This document shows, piece by piece, positions 34,466 to 46,922 of a stretch of DNA of 64,000 nt. Position numbers and translations under genes: made by a program. The stretch lies in assembly GCA_037176885.1 (NCBI GenBank), contig JAWWNJ010000015.1, positions 2,418,001 through 2,482,000 on the forward strand, read 5' to 3'. The notes below the pieces were generated by a model. That model saw only the letters and a list, made by a program, of their open reading frames with translations, was not told the origin of the DNA and searched no databases. The DNA is from Favolaschia claudopus (Eukaryota > Basidiomycota > Agaricomycetes > Agaricales > Mycenaceae). Numbering within the stretch: the first letter of the stretch is position 1; each line of letters begins with the position of its first letter.

Positions 34466-34565
34466 GCCTTTTGGCGGGTTGTACGATCTCTGCATCACTA
34501 ACCACTTCTGTACATGTATTGGCTGCAATGTAATACAAACGGCAATAACATTAATTAGGAATAAA

Positions 34566-36353
34566 TCATCGTGGCATATAATCTGGATCGAGTGGCCAAA
34601 GCGAGGGAGTGGCTAGAGGTTCCTGGGAGCTGGTCGTACTCAGAGACATAGACATAGACCAGACCTTCCATGCTACGCCGGCTAGTAGGGTGAGGAATGC
34701 CGCGGCGTAGACCCAACCCCAGTCCAACCATTGGGATCGACCGAAGGGTGAACGGGAAGCCAAGCTGGACGTGGCGTCACTCATGGTGATGTCGTCGATA
34801 ATCTTGGTTCTTTCGAAGAGACCCTCTAGGCCTGTCGGCGCCTCAGGCGCGAAGAATCGTTGCGGTCGCAACCATACATTGGAGAATTCCCCAGTTTTCG
34901 CTTTTGGAGCGTTGGGTGGCATGTCCACATCCATGCTATCATCCTCGACAGGCTCCGCGGAAGTGGTGAGAGCCGAAAGCATGGAGGGCAATCCGAATAC
35001 AGGTGCAGCTTTTTCGGGGCTGGTCATCGGTTTCGAAGAGAAGGACAGCCCCGCGAACAGATTTTCGGGTTCCGGAGAAGATTTCTGTGGCGCGGAAGGG
35101 ATGGGTGTTTGAGAACGTGAACGGGAGAGGTCGGGCATGTGCTTCGCCGTGTCAATGAGGCGAATCGTAGGGGGCTGCTGCAGTTGCAGAGTGAAATACG
35201 AGATCAGCGCAGCCTGTAGAAAAGAGCATTGAGCAATTGATTTGTCAGACTCAGAGAACTGCACTCAACGCCAAGTTCTATAACGAAGGCCGCGGAAAAG
35301 TATATCCGACTTGGATAGGACGGAAACAGAGATAGATGTAGGGGGTCCGCACAACGTAACCGATACATTGCTAGTATGATGGACGTAGTGAGCCGCGAGG
35401 CCCAAGTCACCATCTGAAGTTTCTATATAATTGTTTAGATTATTCAGGGAGGAATAAGAAAACCGCGATGCATACAATATAACGTGTCTTGCCTCGTACT
35501 CGGACATCACGACCTTGTATTCGGGCGGAGCGAAAGGACGAGTATGTTGGGTCCCACACAGCCCAGAATATGGATATTGTGGCAAAAAGTGGGAGTGCAG
35601 GAAGCAGAAAGGACAACCAACTGAAAGGACGATAACCCAGAGCAGCTGCGACGAATTCAAGATATGCAAGAGATAGAATGCGAGTAAGGCACACCTGAGG
35701 CGCTGCCGAAAATAGAGGCAGCTACGGTGGCAGCCCATAAGCAGCCACGGATACGCCAAACCAACATTTCTGTGCCGAGCTTCTGTGTCTCCTCTCTGGT
35801 TAGGGAGACCTGTCGCTGCCTTGCCTTGCCTTTAGTCTGATTCAAGTAGCCTCCGAGAGCCTGAGAACGCGCCATTGCGTCTTTGCGGCGAATTTCCTCC
35901 TCGACTGCAGGCTGACACGAGTCGCAGACAGGTGGGTATCGCAAGTGTAACGACTCGCGATATTGATCAAGGGTCTGCGTTCCCTGGTCCGCATCATCGC
36001 TCTTTCCGCTGCGTCAGAAGATGATTCTACCGCAAAGTGGTTAGGGGACGCACATCGAGGTAGTTGGCCAATAAATTTACTATCAGCATTTGGTTGGTTT
36101 GGCAGGTGTGACAGAAGATCCCGGGGCGCCCATACATGGAAGGGATTCGGTCATTGCGTTGGGTAGCGCGCTTGGAAAAGGCGCGAGAATTGAGTTTCTC
36201 GTCGTGCATGGCGGGCTCGTCGGAGACGATGTGGCCGTTGACCCAGCGGTTTAGGCAGTTGCAATGAGGACATCGGAAATAGGCGGGGTCCTTGGGGAGA
36301 GGAACAGGTGAGTTGCAGAAGTAGCAGCTTAGATTTGAGCGTCGACGCAGCAT
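34566..36353 (-). CDS. Ima1-like inner nuclear membrane protein
   Basis: Minus-strand multi-exon gene. The first ATG in the open frame is at 36353. The N-terminal Ima1 zinc-binding region has four CxxC pairs: CYFC, CPHC, CHTC and CDSC, with SDEPAMHDEKLNSRAFSKRA and RIPSMYGRPG between them. Several membrane helices follow in the middle, and a C-terminal helix (WVYAAAFLTLLAGVAWKVW) sits close to the stop at 34566. Ima1/Samp1 (NET5) proteins sit in the inner nuclear envelope and help couple chromatin to the cytoskeleton. The first intron needs the acceptor CGGAAAG to restore SDDADQGTQTLDQYRESLHL. Confidence 0.85.
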
Positions 36354-36477
36354 TGGGTGTTCTAGACGAGTAATGGTCGCGGTCAAGTCGCGGTTGTTTG
36401 CGAGCGCTTGTTCAAGTTGCGCTTTCGTCGGCTTTATCGGCTTTTACCCTTGTCTGCTTCGTTCCATCTACTGTACA
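36354..36477. promoter_or_regulatory. Compact divergent promoter (Ima1-like / SNAP43-like)
   Basis: Only 124 bp separate two start codons on opposite strands, so both transcripts must share this promoter. No TATA box is visible. Confidence 0.5.
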
Positions 36478-37492
36478 ATGGCCTCTGTGCTACGCGGCAA
36501 TGTGGTGCTACAACCCTCGTATTTCACCTCCTCCATCTACGTCAAGGCTCTTCGCGACGACATCACCTCCCTCATTCACAACTTCCATGAACGGTATCAG
36601 CAAGACAATACCCAGCCTTTTACCCTCTTCAAGACCCTCTGGGACGCTCAAGGTTGGAAATGGATGCATTTCAAGGTCTTTGACAGCAGGACACGCGACA
36701 CGTTCTTGAATGTTACCGTCAGGCTGTTTCTTGGTGCGAAAACCGCAACCATATTCCAAGCACGGCTGATACCATGAGTAGAACGAATGGTGAAAACGGA
36801 GGCCCCATTCACGCGAACTGTCGCGTTATTTGCTCTGTACACCTTCTTCAACACACAACCCTCTGGATCAGCACCACCACTATGCAGTATATCGCACATT
36901 CCCATTCCAATAGGCACGCAGTTGTATTCGTTGACACCTGAGCAACGGACATGAATGAATTATTACAGATCAATACACATCACTTTTCTCCCTGCCCAGC
37001 ACCCTCGCCACGCCCTACTTGGCACCTCTGCAGCCGTTTGTGTCTTATGTCGTTTCGACGCTCGTGAATATGCAGGCGTTCCATCTGCTCCCGAGCTCTG
37101 AGCTCGGTTCCATGAATCCACGCGACTTGCCGCGGGAGATCTATGTGGAAGAGGGACTCGTCGATACCAACCAACCGCAACGAAAGGGACACCAGACAAA
37201 ACGAGACAAGGTCATCAAGGCGAGGGCTGCGCTAGACGCTGTTAGCCGGTGGCTCGAAGAACCGCCTTCGTCGAGTCCCCGGCATACCCTGACTGAGTAC
37301 CGTACGCAAAGGACACAGCTACTGCAGGCCATAGGTCTCAATTCTGTGGCCCTGCGCGAGGCTAGCCAGGGTGTGGTGGAACGTCTACGGGAAGCGCAAG
37401 AAACAATGGAAGAGGAGGTGGACGTCTGGCCTGGATTAGAACGCTTGCAGTCTGCGTGCGACTCGGGGGGAATGCTTCGTCTTCTTCAGTGA
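36478..37492 (+). CDS. SNAPc subunit, SNAP43/SNAPC1-like
   Basis: Three exons (36478-36733, 36782-36913, 36969-37492) join to 303 codons plus stop. The sequence fits the SNAP43 family: LRDDITSLIHNFHERY, FTLFKTLWDAQGWKWMHF, APFTRTVALFALYTFFNTQP, HIPIPIDQYTSLFSLPSTL and FVSYVVSTLVNMQAFHLLPS. SNAPc binds the proximal sequence element of snRNA promoters to recruit RNA polymerases II and III. The C-terminus is helical and charged. The second intron needs a GC donor (ATAG/GCACGC); a GT donor 32 bases upstream also keeps the frame but removes the conserved HIPIPID. Confidence 0.75.
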
Positions 37493-37937
37493 ATCTCCGA
37501 AGTTTACATTCATGCTGTTGATATTTTGGATTCATCATTTCAGACTTACAGGTTGAATTGTTGATTAATACAGCTCCTTTGAATAGCTCGTCGCGCATCC
37601 ACACATATGCTCGACGACGTTGGTCTCATCGACTGTGCCTTTTTGATACGAATTAGCCTCCGTCGCTTAGCGCTTAGGATCAGAATTTGCTCCGTATGGT
37701 TATCTGTATGCCCAGAAAAGTAGCTGTGGATAAACACCAGTACTAGTGTGCTCATTTGTGCTCATTGAACGCACAAGCTGCTCGTCCGATCAGCGCTCGA
37801 CATTATTTTGGTTTGAAAATTGCGCAGCAGATTGGAAAACGCAAAAATAGCAGGGAAGCTATTTATATACTCGAGTGAACAATTAACCGCATACGCACAA
37901 TAAGCACTTTCTCTCTTGTTTATTACTTTATTGTGCC
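37493..37937. promoter_or_regulatory. Promoter region of the KRE6/SKN1 gene
   Basis: No gene seen. TTTATATA at 37862-37869, about 70 bp before the ATG at 37938, is a likely TATA box. The left part is the 3' end of the SNAP43-like transcript. Confidence 0.45.
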
Positions 37938-40932
37938 ATGGCTTCAGCGGGCCAGCCATATCCCTTCGCTGCTCCCTTCTCCTCCTCCTCCCCTGCACCT
38001 CGGCGTGCTCCCTCGCGTCCGAATACCCAGCGCCGTTACCTCGACCAACCGTCGGCTCCACCGTCAACAGCCAACCTCATACAACACGAACGCCCCTCTG
38101 CGAGCAGCGACGAATCCTTTAATAACAACAGCCGCGCTGTTTATCCTAGTCTTGCCCGCGGCCCTCAACGCGGTCCCTCTGTAACAAGTAACAGAAGCGG
38201 TCACTCGTTCGTCAGTTTATATCGTATTCTTTGACTTGGTGTTCTGCAGCTAGAATTTTGTCAGAACGAATCGCCATACAGCAGCGTGAGTAGCGGAAAT
38301 CGTGGTCCTCTCATAGTCCCTTCCATATCAGAGAAGGTGGGTGCCTTTTCCAGATTCCCCCGCTATCGCGCCACTTCAACTCGCGTTGTCCTAGTTCTCC
38401 TTATCCCCCGACCCCGCTTTGTGGGGAACAGACATTTCTCCAAATCACCCGGAGCCCGATGATGCGCTTCACGCCGTAGACCCTCGGCGTGATAGAACGA
38501 TAGATCGTGGGGGGAGCGTATTCACTGGGCGTGGCATCCTCAACCTCGGCTGCTTGCTTGTTCTCGGCCTGGGGCTGCTTGGCCTTTTTGCCGGCTATCC
38601 TCTGATCAGTCATTTTACTGCGCACCGGCTTGATTTCTTTGGTGGCTTTAATGTTGGCGGGATCAACGCAACCGGACAGGTACGACTCGCAGATATGTTG
38701 ACCTAATATTAGGGCAGCCAATCATTACCCAGGTTCCTCTGATTTCTGGGAATTTCGGTCTTATTGATGCAGACACCCCGAAAGACGCGTACACGATCGA
38801 CTCGTACCATTCACCTGGTACACAGCTGCAGGTGCGACACCCAGTTTGTGCAAGACACTAGATTTTGACAGACGTCCAGCTAGTTTTTAGTGACGAGTTT
38901 GAAACCGAGGGTCGCACCTTCTATCCGGGTGAGTATACAACTCCGCAACGGTAGATCAATGCCTTGCTTACCGCGGTGAACAGGCGACGATCCATACTGG
39001 TTAGTACGGTATTCATGGCGTCGAAAAAAAGGTTAACACTTCACAGGGAAGCTGTCGATCTTCACTACTGGCAGGTCAGAGCTTGAAATCTTGCATTCCG
39101 CGGGGCGCATTAACCCTCTCGTAGACCAACAATTTGGAATGGTACGACCCTGCAGGCGCTACCACTAGGAACGGTTCTCTGGAGATCACATTGTCTCAGA
39201 AGGAGACCCACGATCTGAACTATCAGGGTGCATTGAGTGGGTTCTTACGCGTAACCTTTGCTTCAAGGCTTTTGACCGTGGTTCTCTTCCACAGTCTCCA
39301 CTTGGAACAAATTTTGTTTCACAGGTAGTTTGCATGACCAAAACATCGAAGAATAGTGCTAAATTGATTGCAAGGTGGTTTGATTGTTACATCGGTTACA
39401 TTACCTGGCACCAACAATGTGCACGGTCTCTGGCCTGCGGTTTGGACTATGTGCGGTTTGATTTCATTCAAGTTCGAGTTGTTTCGATACTCACATAACT
39501 TTTAGGGGCAATCTAGGTACAGCATCTGCTTGGTCTTCAACGAGACCTTCAGTAATAATCCTCTTCTTGGTCAGGACGCGCAGGATTCGGAGCCTCGCTG
39601 GAGGGCATGTGGGTGAGTGAGAGAGCGGGATACGAATTGATTGAACTACATAAACCCTAACCACGTCCACAGCCTTACACTTATGATGCGTGTGATGTCG
39701 GCACCGCGCCCAATCAAGTATGTAGTGATCTCTTTCACGTTCTATCATAATCTAACCTCAGACTAACGTCCTGGTCGAAAGACGGTTGATGGACTCCCTC
39801 AAGCTGCCACCATTAACGGCGACCCGGGTGTCGGCGGCGCGCTGTCTTTTCTGCCTGGACAGCGTTTGTCTCGTTGCACTTGCGAGGGAGAATCTCATCC
39901 CGGTCCTGTTCACGAAGATGGCTCGTATGTCGGACGAAGCGCTCCAGAGATTGGTTGGTCTAGCTCCATTTCAGTCACTGTATAATCTTTGATCTTGTTA
40001 TCCTCAATCTGCAGATATCTTCGAGGCCCAGATTTCTAATGGACAGGGACAAGTATCGCAGTCTGCGCAGTGGGGTGTAAGTTTTCATGCCAAATATATA
40101 ATCCTGCCTTACCCATTTCTATCAGCCGTTTAACAATGAATACATCTGGTTCAACACTACCGAAAACCTAATCATCCCGGACCCAGTCAACTCGGTGCTG
40201 AACTCTTACATCGGTGGCGCTTTCCAGCAGGCAACATCCGTGGTGACACAGACAGGCTAGTTTTCTCCTTCCTCTGCCAAGTTCCATCCACAACATTCGG
40301 CTCTCTTTGCAGGCCAAACCTGCTACCAATTGCTCGAGCAGTGTTTCTCGGTATTCGGTTTCGAATACAAACCAGGGTTTGGCGACGCCGTATGTCAACA
40401 TCTTCCGTTCAAATCGTTTCGAGTCCTCATTCAATCGGCGCAAATATATAGTACATCTCGTGGATAGCTGAAGACAAATTAAGCTGGACGCTGAACCAGG
40501 CTGGAATGGCAGCTGACAATGCCGTGGAGATTGACCAAAGGCCGATACCTCAAGAGCCACTATATATTATTGCGAATCTCGGAATGTCTGAAAATTTCGG
40601 AGAGGTACGTTTGATCTCTCTCTGAAAACTCAGGATGTCATTGACGCTATGGATAGGTTGATTTCGAGCATCTGACATTCCCGGCCGTGATGAGGGTGGA
40701 TTATATTCGAGTATATCAACCGAAAGACGCAATCAATATTGGATGCGATCCGTCGAACTTCCCTACCCAGGCTTATGTCAACGAATACATCGAGGTCTGT
40801 CTTCTTCGGTGCACATACTTTAGTTTGAGACTCACTGAGACCAAATAGGCTTACACAAATGCCAACCTCACGACATGGAGGGACGATTTCAAGCAGCCTT
40901 TCCCAAAGAATAAACGACTTGGACAATGTTAA
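37938..40932 (+). CDS. KRE6/SKN1 family beta-1,6-glucan synthesis protein (GH16 fold)
   Basis: Gene with many small exons. A cytosolic Ser/Pro/Asn-rich N-terminus precedes one membrane helix (ILNLGCLLVLGLGLLGLFAG), making a type II membrane protein. The luminal GH16-like domain follows: LVFSDEFETEGRTFYPGDDP, STWNKFCFTGG, GLWPAVWTMGNLGRAGFG, GMWPYTYDACDVGTAPNQT and the acidic site EIDIFEAQ. Later motifs are NTTENLIIPDP, MAADNAVEIDQRPIP and RVDYIRVYQP. Kre6 and Skn1 act in the ER/Golgi and at the plasma membrane and are needed for beta-1,6-glucan in the wall. The final residues RLGQC end at 40932, convergent with the TFIP11 gene. Confidence 0.92.
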
Positions 40933-41068
40933 TCTCTGTATCGACTCTCATGGACACTTGTCGTGACGCACGACCCTCCTTTCTTTTTGTATACATTTGT
41001 TGTACTTGTAAGAGTGTTGGACTAATTCATGGAAATCTCCATCACAGTCGCTTTGGCTGTACAGCGTT

Positions 41069-44000
41069 CTACATAATTGCTCTTGAAACCATGTCCTCTA
41101 AGGAGATGGCTCGATAAGTCCCGTCATCCCCAACTGGTGCCCAAACCGCGTCGTCGAGAATATACACCAGAATCCCACCCTTCCCGTCAGCAGTGAGACT
41201 GACTCGGAACAATGGCATACGTGAGATCTCGTGTGCGCGTCCCGTAGGTACGAACAGCAGATTGTGCGACGCCGCAAAGTCCTCCACAATCGACCGAAAT
41301 GTAATTTCCTGCGTCCTCGCCGACGGACGTGGCGGCGCGCGAGGCGTCCCATTCCGTCCAGGCGTATTCGGCGCGGAAATTGCCTGCTCTGCGCGAAAGT
41401 CCGGTCGCGGTAGCCGCGTCGGGGCATCAGGGCCTAGCTCAATAGCCTTGTTCATGAGCTGCAGCCCACGCGTGAAGCCCCGTGCGACACCACCCATATT
41501 CTGCACCTTCTCGGGAAACGAGCCTTTCCAGAAGGAATACCACTGCGCTACCTCCTCGAAACTAACTTTCGGTTGAATTAGCCAGATGTGCAGGACATCA
41601 AGCCACTTGGGAAAGAACTCAGTTTCCAAGATTTGGGAGAAGATGGAGGACCGGATTGAGTCGGCCCATTGAAGGACATTCGTCAGCGGCGTCATGACTT
41701 GGTCCCTGGGATTGACGCGGAAGTCTTCGCGGAGCGAAGCGCCGAGCTTGGGGACGATGTATTTCAAGAGCATTGCGTCCCATTCACCGGCGTCGAAGAC
41801 CTCCCGCCAGTTGCCCAAATCGTCCGGGAAATCATCGCCGACGCTCCAACTTCGAAGTAAACCTTTCACCTTCCGCTGAGCATCGCCGAGCACGTCTTCC
41901 ATCCTCAAGCCCAAGTGAGGAAGCCAAGGAAAGACAATGCTCCTCAGAGATACTACCGCGCGCCTCGGACTCCAATCTGCTACAGCTTTCTTGACTTTGG
42001 GAAGTATTAGCTGATCTAGTAGGTTATCGCGTATGAACGGCGGCAGGAATGAGGACCATGCTTCATAGAGTTTCACGGCCGATTGAGGGGTTTGCGGGTT
42101 CCAGTCATTGTTGATTGACGTTCGTACTTTCGGAAGCCATACATTCCAAAGCAGACTTTCGAAGGGTGTCATGGGCTTCTCACTGCGCTAACCATGAGCA
42201 CTGATTTTTGACAGTCAGAGAATTGGCAACTTACACGTCAGGATGCGCAACAGCAATCGTTTTGGATCCATAGACGTCAACTTGAGTCTGTGCTGGCTTG
42301 TCCTCGACCGTACTGACTCTGAGGGCCCGCCTCCAACTTCGAAAAGTGGTGAGGAAGACCATCGGCGCGTCCAGCGGATCCCAAGAGGTGACCATCCGAC
42401 GCACCTGGGAGCATAGTCAGTATGTCGGAAGCGGGGGGTTAGCAAGACTTCCTACCAAAGGCGCAATAGCAGCAACAACAATCTCATCTAGCCTATACCG
42501 CTCGAATTCTCGTGAAAATTGGTCGACGAGCTTGTAAAATAGAGGCGAGAATTCCTCGAGAGAGACTTCATACACAGATGCAAGCTCCTTCGACTTTGTA
42601 TCAATCTCGTTAGCAATGATTTGCACTTGCTGCAGTCGAGCAATCACTGTAATAACACGAGAATGAAGATACAGGTGCCAACTGAGAGAGATAGGACGGA
42701 CAATCTGCTTCGTCCTGGACTTTCTTTCGAAGACGAGCGTCTTCGTGAACAATCCATTTCTTGCGCTCGTCCAACGCCTTCGCCTCGCGAGCAAGACCAT
42801 CAAGGTCGGTTTTGCAAGCATCAGCTATGAGTCGTATGTTATGTCGGACTTCGGGGATGCGTGTTGGGTCGTTCGATGGTGACCAGGTATTCAACGAGAT
42901 ATCCGCCAACGAGGAAACCTCCCGAGGCTGAAAACACGGCTTTAGCAATCGATGCACACATTGTACAAGAAATCACGTACGACAGCCCCGGTCGCGTCGA
43001 TGATCTGACCAATACCAGACGATACTGGGGTATCTTGCCCCGCCTCAGCAACGATTTGCTCGTACGTCTTGTGCTCCACCTTCGTCTTGACTTTCTTCGG
43101 TCGTTTCCACACATCGGACCGTTTCTCCTTCGCCTCTTTGTCCTTCCTCCTTGCTCGCCGCACCTCGGGAGGGGCCTCATCATCACTGACCACCTCACCC
43201 CGACGCCGCGCCTCTGCCTTAGACTGCTCCGTTTTTTCCTTGAACCCACGGAAACCCATACCCATCTTCTGTGGTCGGAGTTTGCTTTCCACAGGCGTCA
43301 CGATACCCTCCCCGGAAGCTCCAAGACCCGTGCCGCTCTGCCAGCCCATCTTTGCAAGAAGTCGAGCACCAACCGAGCCCTGGATTTTGTTGAAATGGGC
43401 TTGCTCAGCCGCATTGAGCGGCGTCGCTGGTCGGGAAGACGAGTTATCTCGGACGAATGACGGCCTGCTGCGGCTACCAAAAGCTGAGGGGACATCATCT
43501 GGCGTAGGAGGAGGCGCGCGTGAGGCAGAACCGAGTCCAGCTTTGGCATGGGTGGGGGTAGAAGTAGGACCGTCTGTGTTGTCTCCAGCTTTAGAGAATG
43601 CCGCCATTCCGGACGCGGCAAATGCGGAGCCCAGTCCGCCCTTGGAGAACGTCGTCCCGGAGGAACCACTATGCGACGAACCGATCCCTCCTTTCGAACC
43701 GATTCCGCCTTTCGACCCGATGCCTATCCCAGCCTTAGACTGGCCGAGCATGGGCATGGGAGAATCAACTTCATCCTGCGGCTGGCGGGATCCAGAGCCT
43801 AAACCGCCAAACTGAGGAGGCTCGGTTTCCTCATCTTCTTCCCGGACGCGAGGAGACGGGGGCCTGGAAGGTTCAGACTGATCAGAATCGTCTGAGTGGC
43901 CCTCATTGTCATTGTCAGACTCGCCATCCTCGCTCTCTTCTTCTTCTTGTGCGTCGTCGACGTCCATTTTTGAGGTAGATGGTTTGGACGCGTCGCCGGA

Positions 44001-44246
44001 GACAAATGCCGGCGCCTTGGTCCAATTGTTACGCCGTGCAGATTGTCTTCGAGGCACGAGATTAGCCTCAAGCCCATCTTCCTCGTCCTCACTGACCCGT
44101 CTTCTTTTGCGTTGATACGGGTTTTGGAAAAGATGGCGCTCGGCTCGGGCGTCAGCGCTTTCACTAGGGTCAAAGTCATCGTTTTCTGAGTCGTAAGAAG
44201 CGTCCGAGTCGTCTCCATCGTCGAGGATGCGCTTCCGGCGGGCCAT
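41069..44246 (-). CDS. TFIP11/Ntr1-like G-patch splicing factor
   Basis: Minus-strand gene. The first exon from 44246 encodes a long acidic, Ser-rich N-terminus, Gly/Ser/Lys repeats (GIGSKGGIGSKGGIGSS), then a G-patch: GARLLAKMGWQSGTGLGASG with GIVTPVESKLRPQKMGMGF. The second half is the GCFC/TIP domain, with helical repeats and many Trp (MTPFESLLWNVWLPKVR, PLTNVLQWADSIRSSIF, WLIQPKVSFEEVAQWYSFW). Yeast Ntr1/Spp382 and human TFIP11 use the G-patch to activate the helicase Prp43/DHX15 and disassemble spent spliceosomes in the nucleus. The last exon is long (42172 region to 41069) and ends in a conserved-looking VFVPTGRAHE part. Confidence 0.92.
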
Positions 44247-44387
44247 GAGCGACGGTAAGACGCGTGGACGCGGTGGTGAAGGTGATCAAAGGGATATGGT
44301 ACACAAAAACAAACATTGTTTCGCAGCAGAAATTCAAAATCCTGCTGCAGCCCACCCTCCAACAATGTGGTGTTATACCGTTTTATA

Positions 44388-46631
44388 TCAAATTATATCT
44401 ATATATGTATTTACAACGTCCATAATCGTACCCAACCCAGAATCGACAAGTTCAACTACGTCCTGGTCTTGGATTGACCCAGGTTCCATTAGGATATAGT
44501 GTGGCGGCGTTCGTAAAGTCACCCGTGCTCCCACCTGATGTGAGCTATTGAACACAGAATCATGAGCCGGGCAACGGTGATGGAGATGATAGAAGACGTA
44601 CAGCAAGTCTGAAGAAATGTTGTACATTTGGATCGAACGCCGCGAGTGAGAAGTTGAGGGCAGAGCCGACATATCGCTCTACGTCATCCACAAGCAGGGA
44701 AAACCCGTCCCAGTTAGGTGGCAGAGCACCCCAGACAAGTGTTTGATCGACGAATGGAATGGTGGTATTGTAGGTCGAGGAATTAGTAAGGAATGTGGGT
44801 ATCTCGGTTCCAATTACAGCGTCTTGTTGAAGCTGCGGATGCAAAAATATATGAGATATTTTCGGCCTATCACACACGATATACTTACATCTGCCGCCGT
44901 CTGCAGTATGGGATCGAAACCATACGCTGCCGCACCATTGAGGAAGAGCCCAAGGAGATATCCCTGAGCGATGGCTGACACCCTGGTCGGAAGTCCAGTC
45001 CCTGGCATGAGAATGATCGCGAGGAAGTAATGATGGATGCGCAAGCTGAGTCCAGGGAGTTGCGAGAGAACAAGGACAACAAGGCCGCCTATCAGGTACC
45101 ACCCAAGATAGTACGGGAGCCACCCAGTCTTTCGGAATACTCGAAGCTGGTTCACAGCGACGGCCGCAATGATAAGGACAATTACCACGAGCGTGGTTAT
45201 GGCCCCAGATCTTTTGGTGAGGTCTGAGGCAGTCAGCCGTTGTAGGGGCAGCCTGTCGGTCGTTTGCCCAGCTAAAATTCCGACCCAGAAAGGTAGAAGA
45301 TACAAGACCATAGCCTCGATAGGCATTTTTCGGAAGGCTGGGAGACAGAAACGGAACGCCAACCGCCAAAAGGCGTAAGCTATGAATAGTGCGGGGAGGA
45401 AAGTGCCGAACGCGGTATCGAGAGGAGGAGGAGGGCCACGAGGTTGCGAGAAGAGAACGATGTGCCAGTAGCCGATACATACCAGACTCCAAAACAAGAT
45501 GATGGGTTTGGGTCGAAGAATCAGGAACAGAGAGGCGGTGATTATAGCGTTGAACGCCAGAGCATAGTCTCGGTTGTCAGCACAATCGTGCAGTGTCGTT
45601 CTGTCACGAAACCGGAATGAGAGAGGGAAAACTGTCGGGAACCCTATGGAATTTAGACCGTGTCCGGACGTGGAAAGGAAATTGGTAAAGTTTCCAGTCA
45701 GATCGAGTGTCCCGCAACCACCTCGAGAATTGCTGATGACACCGCTAGGAACATAGAATCGGTGAGCGATACACGGTTTAGGCGAGAATGTTAGTAACTC
45801 ACGCTTGGATGGCAGCTGCGCAAATGAAGCTGTCTCCCCGGTAAGTTCTGTTCGAGTCGCCCCCTCCTACAATTAGAGGAACAAAGGCAGGTTTTTGGGC
45901 GCCAACGGCGCGGGGATTGGCCAAGATCGTGGTAGAGCACTGTGCAGGACACCGAAAGCTATGATTTTATTTGACTCGACAACAGAGTACACAAGTTAAA
46001 AGACATGCTCACTCAAGGGACCCATCAAAGGGGGCACAGTTTTGACCATCAAGGCCGCACCCATTTTCGGCCAACCAGTAAGTGGAAGTGCACCCGATGA
46101 AGGAGTCCGCGGGCGTTTGAAACCATTGCGCACGCGCAAAGAAGGCGAGAGCAATGATATATGCTGCAGACAAGATGGCGTAGACCCAGTAATTGGGGAA
46201 GAATCGTGTTACACGGAGCCACGTTGATTCTATGGGCAGTACGACGCGAAACTTGCGGAGTTTGAGGTCAACATCAAGGAGGGGTTTGGGATCTGAGAGT
46301 CCAAAGGCATGGATTAACGCAGTTTTGCGCATGGGGTCGACTACAGACCTGGGAGGTCGACTTTTGGCCTAGGTCCTCTCAACCATCGGAAAACCCTGGA
46401 TATGCGGGGGTGGCTGGATGATTGTTGTCGAAGTCGGGTAGATAGCCAGTTCCGTCGAGGTGCAAGAGTTTCTGGTACGCCTGCGTATTCGATATCAAAA
46501 TTCTGAAGAGGGGCTTTCGAGTTGGACGGCTGATTTGAAGCAAGATGGGGTGTGTGGGTGGAGCTGGACGACGAGCTTGCCTCCGAGTCGGTCGACTGCA
46601 TGGTGGGAGCGTTCAAGCAGACTGCGGACAT
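44388..46631 (-). CDS. LCCL-domain multispanning membrane protein
   Basis: Starts at the ATG at 46631 (a second in-frame ATG ten residues later is also possible). A Ser-rich cytosolic N-terminus is followed by a membrane helix (YWVYAILSAAYIIALAFFA), then an LCCL domain: GCTSTYWLAENGCGLDGQNC, RCPAQC, YRGDSFICAAAIQAGV. The C-terminal half has about eight hydrophobic helices and a luminal domain near the end with several N-glycosylation-type sites (TNSSTYNTTIPF). LCCL modules are secreted cystine-rich domains; the fungal membrane forms have no settled function. It lies 141 bp downstream of the TFIP11 gene on the same strand. Confidence 0.82.
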
Positions 46632-46922
46632 TATAGCCGCGACTTACCGCGATCCCGTGTTACATGTCACATTCGTCGCACAGCGTCACACTCGCTCTTT
46701 ACGCGCTTTTTCGAATTCGGGCTTCGAATTCAGCCAAGTCTCCGACTTTTCCTCGACTTTCGACGTTGCTCCGATATCGTCTCTTACATCGACGCGTCGA
46801 GACACGCGTTCATCCCGTTCAACCCTTTGCCCATGGTCTGGGATTCCGACCATGTTGGATCCGACGATGTACGCCACCTATTGAGATCTGTCTGCTTCGC
46901 TTCTGACTCCCGAAAGTTGCCC

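Noticed and set aside
43069..43815. 248-codon plus-strand open frame
   Set aside because: It is the antisense shadow of the Ser/Gly-rich TFIP11 exon; no start context or homology.
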